NCBI GenBank assembly: GCA_932521035.1 | Contig: OW051495.1 | Span: 6,324,001-6,388,000, forward strand | Direction: 5' to 3' | Length of the DNA: 64,000 bases | DNA from: Oscheius dolichura | Taxonomy: Eukaryota; Nematoda; Chromadorea; Rhabditida; Rhabditidae | Shown here: piece by piece, positions 23,501 through 35,749 of the stretch | Layout: each line of letters begins with the position of its first letter | Numbering within the stretch: position 1 is the first letter of the stretch | The notes under the pieces: generated by a model | Told to the model about the DNA's origin: nothing | Databases searched by the model: none | The model's input: only the letters and a program-made list of their open reading frames with translations | Program-made: the position numbers and the translations under genes

Positions 23501-25371
23501 AAGAATTCCAAATTCATCCCTGGCTATTTTAGGAATTCCTAGAATGGAGTATTATTCAGGAATGACGATGGAAGACCCTTTTGGAGACAGTTGGATCGGC
23601 GGTTTTAATCCAAAAAGGAGGGGGAGAAATCTAGCCGATTAGATCTTGCTGATTCACGGTAGAGGAATCCATTTTTGCAACTCCAGGTTGGATTCCACAA
23701 GCTGTCCGAGAGATTTGACCGAAATATCCGAGAAATTGTTGCGTTCTCCGTGTCTAATGGGCCGTCTTCATCGAGAATGAATGAGCCATGGCCGAACACA
23801 GCGAGGGTGGCGTTCCGTCTTTGAAATCCTCTCCCAAAAACCGAAGAAAATAGAAGTCCAAGACTGCTCCTAATTAAATTCAATTAAGCCTCCGCCTTTT
23901 ACTACTCCGGATCTCGTGTCTATTCGGAAGAGAACTTTTTGATACGTGGGGGCATTGGATTACTTGACGTCATCCGGGTGCCTCGGACTACAAGAGGCCT
24001 TTCCCCTTTTTTATGACATCTGGAAGAGGAGGGAAAGGATCTTCACTCGATGTTCCCAAGGGATAATGCTCTGGTTTACAGAGAAGAGAGTGGGACTACG
24101 CGGCGCCGGCGGCATGACCAAAGAGGAGGAGGAGGAGGAGGAGGACTCCCTGCCGAGATTACCGAGTGAGGGAAAACTTCAAATATTCAATTATTCGGCC
24201 AGCAGAGAGAGCAAACGTTTTATAATGAGTTTTCTAGGTTGGCACATCAGAGGAAAAAAAGTGGAAGAATTCGAATCCAAACGGGAGCGAACAAAGCGGG
24301 ATCGCTGTGCAAATAGTGACATCGAGGTTCAATTTGGCGTGAAAGGAGGTCCAAAACTGCGATTTGAACTTCTTCTGAGGGTCAGGGGCAAGGCTCATCA
24401 AGAGGCGTGAATAATTACACTGGGGGGAGGGGGACAGGGAGTGAATCAGCCAGAGGACGACAATATGATTAGCAAACGGTGCTAATCTGGCTGGCTGGCG
24501 GAGGCGGAGGATAACCCCAGATGTGTGGGCGGCAGAAGGTCAACTAAAGTTTGAATAGGACAGCTCTCTCGTCTAATGGAAAACAGTATTTGGTAGCTGT
24601 TGACAGACAGACAGATATAAACCGGATCGTTAAGGATATCGAGGCTGATCCCTCCGCAGTAGACTCAAACGAGATCACTGCCGACGGTGGAGGACAGCTG
24701 GAAGAAACTCATTGTGTGACAAGAAAGAGAAAGGAAGAATGACATAATATGGGAAAGAGATAGACAAACAAGCTGTCTTATTGTTGCGCGGAAGTGAACT
24801 TTGAAGTGCTGGCGCAATGGGCTCCCCCGGGGTGCACGGACATTGACACCTCTTCCGAGCTTTATCTGCCACCCATCAAAAAAGTGGCCAAGGTGCACTT
24901 CGAAGGAAATAGAATTAGACCAGGAAGAGAGCAGGACGGCTACCAAAACAATATGAACGGGTCACAATTAGCACCGACATAATCTCGTAGCCCGAGGTTC
25001 TGGCGGTAAAAGAGAAGAGACCCGGCTATGGCGGAAGCCTTTTAGATAGAAGATGAACTGATGTACCCGTTCTCTTTTTTGACGAACAACAAGGGGAACC
25101 GTCAGGAGATAGGGAGATCGGGGACAGCGGGGAAAGAGACAGACTATGAAAAAGCGGCCCCCCTTCCCTAATGTGTCCTTTCGGCTACCTCCTCCCAGCC
25201 ATTTGCTCCTCCAGGACAAAGCGACTTATCACCTCGAACTACAATTACTCTCTTTTTTGTCTCCCTTCTCCGAGTAAAGTAAACAATTGCGTGTAAATGT
25301 TTATGTACAAGTTGTGACCAACCATTAGAACTCTGAGCTAGTAACTGTTCAACAAAATAACCAAGGACCCT
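20525..25371. other. 4.8-kb stretch without a recognised gene
   Basis: Both strands were read; open frames here are short and compositional, again with purine excess on plus (for example the GAG run near 24125-24145). No exon chain with conserved motifs was found. An unrecognised small gene cannot be excluded. Confidence 0.5.
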
Positions 25372-26727
25372 TTAATTTGTGGGGATACCCGTAGTCGTGG
25401 CGGCCTCTCCTCCCACCAACAACGTCGTCCCATCCTCTGCTGTAGTCGATATCGTCGTCGGGGATGCTACCGTCGTTGTGCCTCCGGCGGCTAGCGGGTC
25501 GACAGTTGAAGTGACGTCTCCTCCTTGTGGAATAATTGTGGTGCTGCCTCCGAGTTGAGAAACAATCGAACTGCCGTCAACTAGTGGCGGAATTGACGAA
25601 GTACCATCTCCGATGAGAGGAGAGATTGATGTGCCATCCACTAGTGGTGGTACAATTGTCGTTCCGTTTTCTGACAGGAGGACATCGGCATTTAGAGGAG
25701 ACACGGTGGTTGTTCCTGTGTCAAGCCCTAAAGGAAGTGAGCTGTCGTTTAGAGGGCCCGAAGAAGGTGTCAACGAAGCAACGGTCGTGGTGTGATTGTC
25801 GAGTCCCGTAACTCCGGGGGCACTGTCTCGGAGAAGAGGGAATGATCCGTTTGCGACGGCCGTTCCATTCTGCCCGTCGACTCCCAGCTCTGTGGGGACT
25901 GTAGTTATCCCCGAGTCATCCAGAGATGCCCCTGTTGTGGTGCCATTGATTCCGGAGAAAAGAGGATCAACTGTCGTCGCCATTCCAGGTAACAGGGTGG
26001 AATTGTCGTTGGCTAATGTTGTTCCATTGAGGCTCGTGTTGTTCAAGTCTCCAGCGATTGGCCCCAGTGTGGTGTTCAGGAGATCTGTTCCATTTCCGAT
26101 GGGGCTGACGGTGACAATGGACGAGGCATTGACAATTCCGGACGAGTTGGTGATTCCGTCAGCTGACAGTCCTCCCAGGGTGGTGTTGCTTTGATCGTAG
26201 AGAACAGTTGTTGTTCCATTTTCTCCAGAGACTGGAGAAAGTAGCGGGATTCCTGGCATTGTGGTGACGGTCTGCAGAGTGTCCGAAGAGTTCGAGATTC
26301 CAGTCTCGTTATGGAAATCAACCCAGAAGTTGACCAGGTCTAAATGTTCTCTTTATATCGGATGGGTAAGGGCCTACTTGTCTGAGTGAACCAGGCAGCC
26401 TCCTCAGGCGACATCGTCGTGGTCGACTCCTGTAAATGGATCGTCAAAGAATTCAACTCGGGATTACATTTCCATTGACGAGATGGGCATAGTAGTCCGG
26501 CCAGGCGGCGGCGATGGCATTCTTCAGCGGATCGGCCATTGCTGGGTCAACTATCGTCACTGAAGACACCGTCTAAGGGCAACAGGAGCCGACTTACTGT
26601 CGTTGATGGTGTCCAAATCGGCAATGGTGTCACCCACGTAGGCGAGACTAATATTCTGGGCATAATTAGTAGGCAGAGCCGCGACCAGGGACAGGAGGAG
26701 ACAACAGCAGACAAACACAGCAAACAT
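25372..26727 (-). CDS. Secreted Thr/Ser/Asn-rich mucin-like protein
   Basis: The start (MFAVFVCCCLLLSLVAALP) is a good signal peptide preceded by TTTTCAG at 26730. Small exons encode LAYVGDTIADLDTINDS, a segment with DPLKNAIAAAWPDYYAHLVN, and STTTMSPEEAAWFTQ. A large terminal exon (about 25372-26325) then encodes about 300 residues of imperfect repeats rich in NGTTT, SNTT, GTTTV and PLVDG motifs, with dozens of Thr/Ser sites and many N-glycosylation sequons. There is no C-terminal membrane segment; it ends TTGIPTN. It is expected to be a heavily O- and N-glycosylated secreted or cuticle/gut-lining protein. No conserved domain recognised; repeats make its length unstable. Confidence 0.75.
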
Positions 26728-28140
26728 CGTCTGAAAAGTTGGCAACTAACGAGTCCACGGTGACCTTTATATGCGCCGGGAGCACCCGCCCCAGAGGAGT
26801 GAATGGTCTGGCAAGAGCTGTGTCAACTTACTGCCTTTGGCCAGGAGGATGACGGCGTTCATTTCAGAGTCGAAGGATTAGCAAACACCTGGGCAAAAGG
26901 GGATATATTTGAGGAATCGCCGAGTGCAAAAAGATACTCGGGGATCAGGAGGAACACTGCTTTTCCACTCTGAACTTTTGCTTTGCGAACTTGATGTTAG
27001 AACTCTTCCGCACCTTCTTGTTAGCTCTACGGTTCGGGTACTTCACGACACGACGTACTACGCTTCAAGTTCTAAATTAAGCCTTGTCGATTGACCCGAA
27101 GAGCATTACCTGATTTAAGAGGGGTTTCCCCACCATCCTCTTGGCTAGCGGCCACTCACTTCCCTCGGGGTTTCTTTGAAGTACGCGTTGCTCTATCTGG
27201 CAGTGAATAAAGTTCAGATAATTAACAGATTGACCTCTATTCCTTTTTTAGGCCTGTCCTTCTCTGGAGAGGTTGGACAGCCCATTCCAGTTTTTCCCAG
27301 CAGCAACCCTTTCCGACGTTCAATACTCCTATTCCCACGAGTTACAATAATATCACGGCTTACTTCTACCTCTATTTCCATCTCCTCGAGTTACTGTTCA
27401 AAGATGATGTCTTTTTTGTTTGTGTTTCAGGTGATTTTTTGACACCTTACAATAGTCACAGCCCGCGGTCCCGGTTTGCAAGTAACTGTTTACCCTGTAA
27501 CTATTGTAAGGCCGCCTGCAATAGTAACGGGCGAAAGTTAACAAAACCAACTTGATCATATTACCAGCTTGACGGGCCGACGGCGACCTTAAGGAATAGC
27601 AAATAAAAAAGAAAGGAAAGTCTTGAACAACCGTTACTAGAGTAGCGACAATGTGTGTGCCCATGGGTGCAGACGGGGCCCAACCTGCGAAGTTTGTCTC
27701 TGCTCTGCTCCTTTTACCGTCAACAGTAGGGCACATTCTGCTCGGCGTATAGAAATGGGGAAAACCGTTTTGCAAGAAAGGACAGAGAACGGCGGCTGCA
27801 AAGCTGCACGGGATAGACCACTCCGTCCGAAAAGAAAAGAGCGAAGAGGAATAGTTTTGTGAGTCCAAGAGATCGAATGGCCAGTCACAGGGATGATATC
27901 CTCTTCCCTCCAGATGATGAGCAACAACCGGTCATCATCCTCCTCTTCGTACAAATGAGACGTGTATTTTCCTCTTCCTTATTTTGTTTGCCCAACAGTC
28001 AAGGGATAATTCCTTCCTTGACTGTATGTGATAATTTTTCGACCCTCGAATGAACTAGGGAAGGAGTGATGTGGACGACAAAATAATAGACATAAAAACA
28101 GTGGCTAAAACAGTCAACATTTATTATTAAAGAGCTCCGT
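26728..28140. other. Intergenic region
   Basis: No gene seen on either strand. AATAAA for the small peptide gene lies at its right end (28120-28125, minus). Confidence 0.5.
28120..28125 (-). terminator. Polyadenylation signal of the peptide precursor gene
   Basis: TTTATT on plus, 15 nt past the stop codon at 28141-28143, gives a very short 3' UTR. Confidence 0.65.
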
Positions 28141-28428
28141 CTAAATGTCACGTCCAGAGAAGCGTCGGTTGTGGATGAGGTTACCGTATCGGGAGAGACT
28201 CGCCAGTGTGTTGAGGTTGTTCATGTTGTAACTTCTGCAATGGAGTCAGGTAAACACGCCGAGTAATCAAAGGCAGCCGGCCCGAACTAGAGACACCCAC
28301 CGGAGGAACTCCTTGTCGTTGACCAGCCGCTGCCTGGCACCTTTCAGACTGTAGACAAGGGGGTCGCTGTATCGGGAGGCGTCGACGACAACGAGGACCA
28401 GGAGGAAAGACAACAGCCACTTGAACAT
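28141..28428 (-). CDS. Small secreted peptide precursor (candidate neuropeptide)
   Basis: Two exons with one intron of about 66 nt give a 73-residue protein. Residues 1-17 (MFKWLLSFLLVLVVVDA) are a strong signal peptide. After a linker with KGARQR and NDKEFLR comes a core, NNLNTLASLSRYGNLI, followed by HNRR, a dibasic processing site, and a short acidic/basic tail (FSGRDI). Length, signal peptide, absence of cysteines and basic cleavage sites fit a neuropeptide-like precursor. The NLxxLAxLxRxGxL pattern is reminiscent of invertebrate NPLP1-type peptides, but that is a weak visual resemblance. No amidation Gly stands directly before the basic pair. The receptor genes in this window are not shown to be its partners. 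Confidence 0.7.
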
Positions 28429-30271
28429 CTCTCTGGGAATTGGAAGGATTATGAGAGGAATATAATAAGAGGAGAGGAGAATGGACAGTGAGAAGGGGAG
28501 CAGAGATTGTTGGGTGCGTGTATTACACTGGGGGTGAATAGCCAGGAGAGGTGACAGGCTCGGACCGACCAGAGGCTGTCAAGGGGACAGGGGATGGAAT
28601 GAGGGGAACACCGTCCGATACTGTTTAGGGTAAGGCCCCTCCTTAATCTAGGGCGGGGCCACACCCAACGTCAACCGAGAAATAGGAGGGCCCGATGTCG
28701 TAAGTAGTGGATTCGGGTCACAGGGCGAATTTGAATCAACAGACATTCTTAGCGGATCATCTAATGAATCTATTTCCGGAAGTCCCTAAATCCATGCGCT
28801 CTCTCCAGCAATGAGGTAAGTGTGTGGGCCCATGGAAGCCCCTCGGGGAGGAGGAGGAGATGGTTACAGTTTCACAACAAGGCGATTAGGCGGGGATCAC
28901 CCTTATCATTGTCGGAGGAGGCCTCACTTTTCATCTTCTTATACTGGGAGAACAGTCTCTTAGCCGAGTGGGAAAAATATAAGAGAGGAGTCGAATTTTA
29001 TGGAGATTGGGTGTTGAGACGACCGGTGAGGGTGGCTGACTTGAGGAGAATATGAAAGTCTAATTTTAAGCGGTAAACAGACAGAGAGGGGCGTGTACAG
29101 AAATATCACCTGGCTGTCCTCTTTGGTCATTCTCTACTGGGAACCAGGGGCCAGCTGCTCTTCGCGGAGAGTAAGCCAGCTCTTCGTCGTGATACATTGT
29201 TTTCCACACCCGGCTGGGATTAAAGACAAGGCCGACAACAACATGAATTTCTGTACGCTATCCCTTCAAATCTCTCAAGCTTATCGTATTTTTGATGCAG
29301 CAAAGAGTAACAGGAAAGACTACATCATATCAAGAAGAGACAGAAAAACAGCAATTTGTACGAGGAGGAGGCCAATTTGGCTTGTCTGTCAGGAGCCGGG
29401 CAGGGAATACAAAATGCCAGATGTAAATCAATCCCCCGCGAGTGGACAGTGGGGTGGGCTAATTTGGGGAGATGGGTGGAAATTGAGGAGAGGAAAACAT
29501 TCAGGAAAGGTCGAGGGACCAAGTCAAGGATCAGGGCAACCGACAAATTATGCACATTCCTTGGATGCCGTACCAATCCGGACGAGGCCACGTTGGATCC
29601 ATCCATTTGAATAATAAATCAGTGCACTTTAGCCACTCACTACTACGATTTCTTCTGGGTCACGTCGAGTCGAGGGGGAGTGGAAAAAGAAGCCGTACTC
29701 AGTTCAGGAAGTGTGCGAGGGGACAAAAGGTGGTGGGGTACATACTCCACATGGCAACATTCTGCCCCCACCGCCTCCCAACAAAAGAAAGAACCTAATG
29801 GCTAGGGAACCACGTCAACTATTTTGAACACGAAGTCTTAGGAGACGTAATTGACAGAGCAGCAGAGCTTGTTTTGAAATTTAGAGGTCAAAATGTGACG
29901 ACGAGTGCTACAGTACCTGACTGCTGATTGAAACGCTTTAATTAGAAAAACATTTACTGGAGGAGCATTTGCACTTTTCGGGTTCGGCTGAAGTGGAGAG
30001 TTCCAGCAAGATTTTTGCTCGACTAGAAAAGGGACTCTTGCTCCTCTGCCGTGTACTTCTCATAATTTCTCATAATTCTATACAATTTCAGGTGGAGCCG
30101 GCTATTTGTGACGGCAGCGGCTTGTTCAACCCAGAGAAGTATTCTAAAGCCGAGAAGGAGGAGCATCTTCTTTTTGCTGTCGAGTATCATCATGACCTCA
30201 TTAGTCCCCTTCTGAATATGATTCATCATCCCCTTTTTATTTCCTCGTACCAAGTAGGATATTTTCAGCTG
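28429..30271. other. Intergenic region between divergent genes
   Basis: Lies between the start of the peptide gene (minus) and the start of the sra/srab-like receptor (plus), so it should contain both promoters. Purine-rich on plus; no exon or specific site recognised. Confidence 0.5.
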
Positions 30272-31584
30272 ATGGAGACAACTACAATTGATCCGTGCCT
30301 GTTAGCCGGTGAATTGGCCGAGTCTGTCGAACACCGGGGCATTCTCTGTTTTAAGATTATTACGTGCTTCTGTGGCGTGATCGGGGACATCTGGATATGG
30401 ACCCATGAGGTAAGAAATCTTGTTTTGACAGACTGTAGAGGCCGTCATAGTCAGGGATAAATACCATTTATTTAGGGGACGCGCTGGATTGGCCATCCAA
30501 ACGCCCGGATCATCTACGGGCTTCATCTACTTTGGGCAACTGTTGTCTCCTTCACGTATGCTATTCCCATCATCTACGACTTAATCCGGTATACAGTATG
30601 CCCTTTCAAAATAAGCATCATCCGCCTCAGGTTCCTGATCCCCCGTAACTCCGACTGCGACTACCTCGTCCCCGTATCTGCCAGCTTCTGGATCCGCTTC
30701 ACCCCGGCCTTTGCTATCAATGCCCAATCGTTTGCCATGGGTGCCCTGGCTGTGGAGAGGTTCATCGCCTCCTTGATACCGAAGCGGTACGAGAAGATAG
30801 AGAAGCCCTATCTGGGGATACTCTTCTGTCTCCTGGCCGTGGGTTATTTGTACTATAATATACCGAAAATAACAGGTGATACTTCCGGGAATCCAGCTGG
30901 GCGTCTTGATTGTTCTGCCAAATAAGTGGAACGGGTCTGTTGTGGCTACTTCCATCCTGACTTCTGATAACAGCGCGTCATACTCGGTAAAGGACACTTC
31001 CCCCGGGGGAAGCGCCTGTTTACAGATCCACCTCCGGTTTCAACAAATTTTGGAAGGCTCAACTTTGTTCCTCTTCAGCCTCACTTTCATCATCAATAAA
31101 ATTCAGGGATGGAAGATCCGTAAGAGCAAAGTACAAATCCATACAAACAACCTCGACCTTCGCTACCAGGTACCCCTCCCCTTCTTCCCCCGCTATCCTT
31201 CCCTTCTAGATAAAAGAGACATCGAAGGTGGTCGACTCGCTCCTCCCGTGTTTCTTTGTCCACTTCGTCATCTTCTTCGCCCCGCCGAATATCCTCGCCT
31301 GGAGACGAAATGTAGTTTACAACCCCCCTTGCGTAAACATTAGACTCCGTTCAGGCCGACCCCCCTCTGAGCAGTGTCGACAACTACCGGTGGATAGAGT
31401 TCACCTCGGAGGTAGACTGAACCCTGACCATTCCAATAATGACAAGGTTCAGTTTCAAATGTACTCATTGCTGATGCCGGCGATAATTTATGCCATACGG
31501 AGGAGGGAGAGGAACAAGACAGTGGTCAATAAACATCAGGGCATCGACAGCTACTTCACACGGTTCAATGGATGGATATCTTGA
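30272..31584 (+). CDS. Serpentine chemoreceptor, sra/srab-like
   Basis: Exons are joined by introns of 35-62 nt. The start (METTTIDPCLLAGELAESVE) follows a TTTTCAG acceptor. Hydrophobic segments are visible at IITCFCGVIGDIWIW, IYGLHLLWATVVSFTYAI, AFAINAQSFAMGALAVERFIA, YLGILFCLLA, LFLFSLTFI and FFVHFVIFFAPPNIL, with a last one at MYSLLMPAIIYAIRRRER. The ERFIASLIPKRYEKIEKP signature after TM3 is characteristic of the Sra superfamily (sra, srab, sre). It ends RFNGWIS at 31584 with AATAAA at 31619. Expected in sensory cilia; ligand unknown. sre rather than srab cannot be excluded. Confidence 0.78.
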
Positions 31585-32646
31585 AATCAATAGGGAATAC
31601 GGTATTGATACAGTACCTAATAAAGATGATTAGAACAAAACACGGGGTACACCAGAGACTTTCTTCGAAACTCCAAGAACTCCCAGATATCAGCCATAAA
31701 GTGACGTGAAGAGAAGCTATGAAGAACATTTCCGGTCCCTCGATGCCGGGTGGAATCCAATTGCGAGCCAATCGAGCCATACTGGCCACTTTTTATCAGA
31801 TTCTCATGTGTCCATCTCTCTCCGGCCTCCTTTATCTGTCCTCTAATAACATCCAGCCATCAGGCGCCTGTTGGCCATTTTCATTCCTGTTGACCACGTT
31901 ACACTTGTCCCGCCAAGAGGGCCCTTTCAATTTGTCGTCAAAAAGCTTCTCTTTGAGAGATGGACACCGCTCCGTCTTTCTCCTCCTATTTTTGGTCTCT
32001 CTGTTTATGAAATACGTCCGGAGATTAGAGAAGAAGTTCTTCGGGGACGCCTCTCCGAAACGGGGAGAGAAGGTGACTGATGTGACTCACTGGGCTCTCG
32101 CATCAATTACGCGACAACTGGACTCTTTTGGGAACGAACACTTCTCGTCTTATTTGAGAGACGGAATACAGTATCCGTTCCTTTCTCCTCATCCTCCAAC
32201 TGTCTTCTAAAAAGAGTTATTTGTTTTCCAGTTTTGTTCTGTTCCAAAGTCGCCGAACGTCTGTCATTATTTCCCAGTGTTTTCTCCTCTAATCCCTGAT
32301 ATATGGATGCCCCTCACCTTGGGTCAGCAACTGCTGCCATTCTCCGGAAGTCTCGATTTGATTTTATGATTCCCCTCAAAAATGACCAGATCTTAATCTC
32401 CGTCTGCCACATTTTAACCTCGAATATTTTTGAAGGAACCGGAACTTTGCTCTACTTATTCTCGGCTGAAGTTGTTCTTGCCCGGCTGGCCACGCTCCGT
32501 TTCACATTTCAACCTGCAGTTTGCCGTTTTATGTTTCACTCTCGGAGCACTACCTGGTCTTTTCTTTACACCTTCTCTCATCCTCTACGTCACTTCGTTT
32601 TCCTATTTTTGTGTGACCCAGATGTTTATTTTCAGGGGCAGGTTGC
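31585..32646. other. Intergenic region
   Basis: Holds the AATAAA (31619-31624, plus) of the preceding receptor. A 163-codon open frame at 31719-32210 lacks coding features and is not accepted. The right part would be the promoter of the nicotinic receptor gene. Confidence 0.45.
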
Positions 32647-35287
32647 ATGGCAGGGCGTCTATGTCCGCTGGTTACACTGTTGGTGGTTCGATTGTCAGAC
32701 GGGTACCAGGGATATCATGGTCTGGCTATTGTCTTCCCAATTATGTTTAGTTTAGACTCTAACCACTTGTTATTCGATTTATTAAATGTTGCGGAACAAT
32801 CGACGACCCCCTCCACGACAACTTATCCCGGTGGCGATGAGCCGAATGAAATAGAGCTGCCAGAGCATTATAGAATAGCCCACTACATTTTAGACAGGTG
32901 GGAATGGCTGAGTCTGGGGATAAGATTCTTCAGGTATAACAGCGGATACATTCCGAAACGACTGGGAGACGGTCCAATTAGAGTGGCGTTCTCTATGCAA
33001 TTATACCAGATTATTCAAATTGTACAGTTTTTGCACTTATCCATGAATTTTTTCCTATTCAGAATGAGCCCCAGCAGTTCGTTCTCCTAAATGCGTGGAT
33101 TGCAGAGGTAGGGGGCGCCTTTTCCCCAATTCTCGTCCCTTTCAGCGTTGGGTAGACAATTTGCTCGGCTGGGACCCGAAGGATTTCTCGAATGTCAGTC
33201 AGATCATGGTTCCTTTCGACAAGATCTGGATCCCGGACACGACGTTATACAACTCGTGAGTCCTTTTCGAGCGGCCGCCTTCTGCCAAAGATCAAGCGAT
33301 GGTTTGTAATCCACACGTCACAGATTGGTGATGGACGACCAGCACTCAAGGCGTCTACTCAGTGCCAAACTAACGACACTGGGCAGGGGAAAGGGTGCCC
33401 AGGTCGAGTTGCTCTATCCGACCATCTATAAGGAGAGCTGCATGCTGGACTTGAGGTGGGGGCGCGCGGGGCAGGGTCAAGCCTGATGAATGGGTTCAGA
33501 TTCTTCCCCTTTGATCTTCAGTCATGCCGGCTCACGTTTGGCTCTTGGACTTTCGATAACACCCTCATAGACTACTATTCTTACCAGGATATGGATGTAA
33601 TTGGGACGAGCAATTGTATCGACAACGAAGGATGGCGCGTACTCAGTACCAAAGGTAGCACTTCATTTCTAACAGTTAGCGGGGGGTTTTAACTATAGCA
33701 TCCCGCATATTTATCTTAACTATTTCATAGATGTAGTTATGCCAATTACAGTCCATCGCCGCGAATTAAAGTATGCCTGCTGCCCGAACAACTACACCCT
33801 CCTGGAACTGGACCTCTTCGTCCAGAGAAAGCCTCTCTACTACGTGATTAATCTCATCGCCCCTACTTCAATAATTACATTCATCTCCATAGTCGGCTTC
33901 TTCAGGTATATTCATTACAGAAATATCGACGCCTTCTTTCAGCTCCCCCTCTATGAATGACCTCAGACAGGAGAAGATCACCTTGGGTAAGCGACGCATG
34001 CCTTCCGTCATGAGATCCCCTTAGGTATCACTACACTCCTCTCGATGTCCATTCTCGTTTTCATGGTCTCCGACAAGATGCCGTCTACCTCCTCGTTCAT
34101 CCCCCTCATAGGTGGGTGACTCTGGTTTTCGAGCTTTGACCCGGCCAGTTGTCTCGTTGCGGTAGATATTATAATAACAACTGCCTTGAACATGAGATCA
34201 ACGAAACTAATTTCTACCTAACAACGGGTGATTTTAGGCTGGTTCTATACTTCGATGATTCTGCTAATTTCACTGGGGACGGTGTGTTCTTCCCTCGTTA
34301 TCTATGTTCAAAAACAGGGTGGGTTAGGAATGATACCGAGGGGGGCAACAACTCGCTCTAGGCATTATTGGCCATGCCCCACCACCGAAGATAATGTCAT
34401 GGGCCATGATAATTGCCCGGTTGATCAGACTAGAGAAGCCGTTACTCATGAAACAGGCATATGCACAGAAGGCGAAGGAGGAGAAGCTGAAGAAGCAGCT
34501 GCTGGGGACGAGGAGAAGGAGTATCTGGCACAAGGTCGTCGACGCCGCTAAGGAACAGGCAACCCGGAAGGTAGAAGGGCATACGGAAGTGACTATAGTG
34601 TGCTTTTAGTCCTCATCAGGAAGCGGGAAAATACTTGGCGTAAACTTGGAAAACAGATCTCAAAGAAACAGCTTGGAGGTGCCGACACACTTGTCTCTGA
34701 AGAAGAAAAAGTCGGTCCGGCTGGATACGCCGATCAAGATGGACGACTCCGTAAACAACAGCGAGGCCGGCAGTAATCAGAACTTACCGACGGTGGGAAA
34801 CGGAATATTGAACATGAAGAAACTGGCGTTGAAGGCTCTGGCACAGGAGAATAAAGACAGGGCCAATTCAAGTAGGTTCTATAAGAAATTAGCTGAAGAT
34901 TATTCAGTGGGCCTCAATGGGACAGTTAATTTTGCCATTTCCGACGACGATTCGACGTCGTTCATCGATTCGCCGAGTCCCGTTCCGTTGGCTCCTCGGC
35001 TGCCCAAGACATCAACCAGTGCCAGCCTCGATTCGACCATCTTGCACTCTGGTATGAAATATCGTCACCATCCCACAGTGAGCTGCTTTTCAGTGAATAT
35101 GAATCCCCCTGTAAAGAGAGACCTGGCCCAGCTGGAATACGACTGGCTGGCGGCCGTCGTCGAGAGGGTCTTCCTCATCCTCTTCACCGTCGTCTTCATG
35201 TTCATGTCTGTCGGGATCAATCTCCTCGGTTTTTATCTCTGGTTAATGGCACAAGACAGGGCAGCATCTGGTGGCATCCCCGCCTAG
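32647..35287 (+). CDS. Nicotinic acetylcholine receptor alpha-type subunit
   Basis: About a dozen exons with introns of 35-75 nt. The chosen start (MAGRLCPLVTLLVVRLSDG) gives a weak signal peptide and splices in frame into a Thr-rich linker; an alternative start is possible. The ligand-binding domain shows FDKIWIPDTTLYNS (loop A), SWTFDNTLIDYYSY (loop B), the Cys-loop CMLDLRFFPFDLQSC with 13 residues between cysteines, and ELKYACCPNNYT (loop C), whose vicinal cysteines mark an alpha subunit. M1 is YYVINLIAPTSIITFISIVGF. M2 is EKITLGITTLLSMSILVFMV, with the Glu and polar ring of cation channels. M3 is WFYTSMILLISLGTVCSSLV. A basic and Ser-rich M3-M4 loop of about 210 residues precedes M4 (LEYDWLAAVVERVFLILFTV). 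Expected to be a plasma-membrane cation channel subunit at neuromuscular or neuronal sites. Confidence 0.9.
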
Positions 35288-35749
35288 TCCCCTCTCCTCT
35301 CCCCTCAATCATCCTCCTGATTTGATCTCCGGGTCCAAAGGGTCCATTCTCTTCTGGTATTTATGGCTTAAAAAGCTTTCTGTCAAATTGTGATCACTTT
35401 CTGGTAAAGACGTTCTATCTTTTGATTGACCTGTAAGCGGATTTTGTATTAGAAATGCCGAGACGGCTCTCCCTTCTTTCAAAATACGGTTTATCAGTCT
35501 CGGTGATAAAGGAATTGAACTGTTTATTATGCAATACTGACACCGAACATCATCTATGTACAGAAACGGACGGAACCCAACCAGTAAGGGGAATTGTACC
35601 TGGGGAAAAAGACAAAAAAAGACGGGGACCCTCTCTAGACATGGCCTGCCTCCAACTTCAACAGATCTTCCTTCTCAAAAGGAAGCGTTGTCGTCTGTGT
35701 CTCGCGGCTGTCTCTCGGCCCGAGAGGCTGAGGACGCTCCTTGTTCGCT
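35288..35749. other. Convergent 3' region
   Basis: Between the 3' ends of the nicotinic subunit (plus) and the CX-module gene (minus). TTTATT at 35523-35528 is AATAAA for the minus gene. No gene seen. Confidence 0.5.

Noticed and set aside
31719-32210. 163-codon plus-strand open frame between two receptor genes
   Set aside because: Uneven composition, no signal peptide or domain, and no splice context; treated as intergenic.
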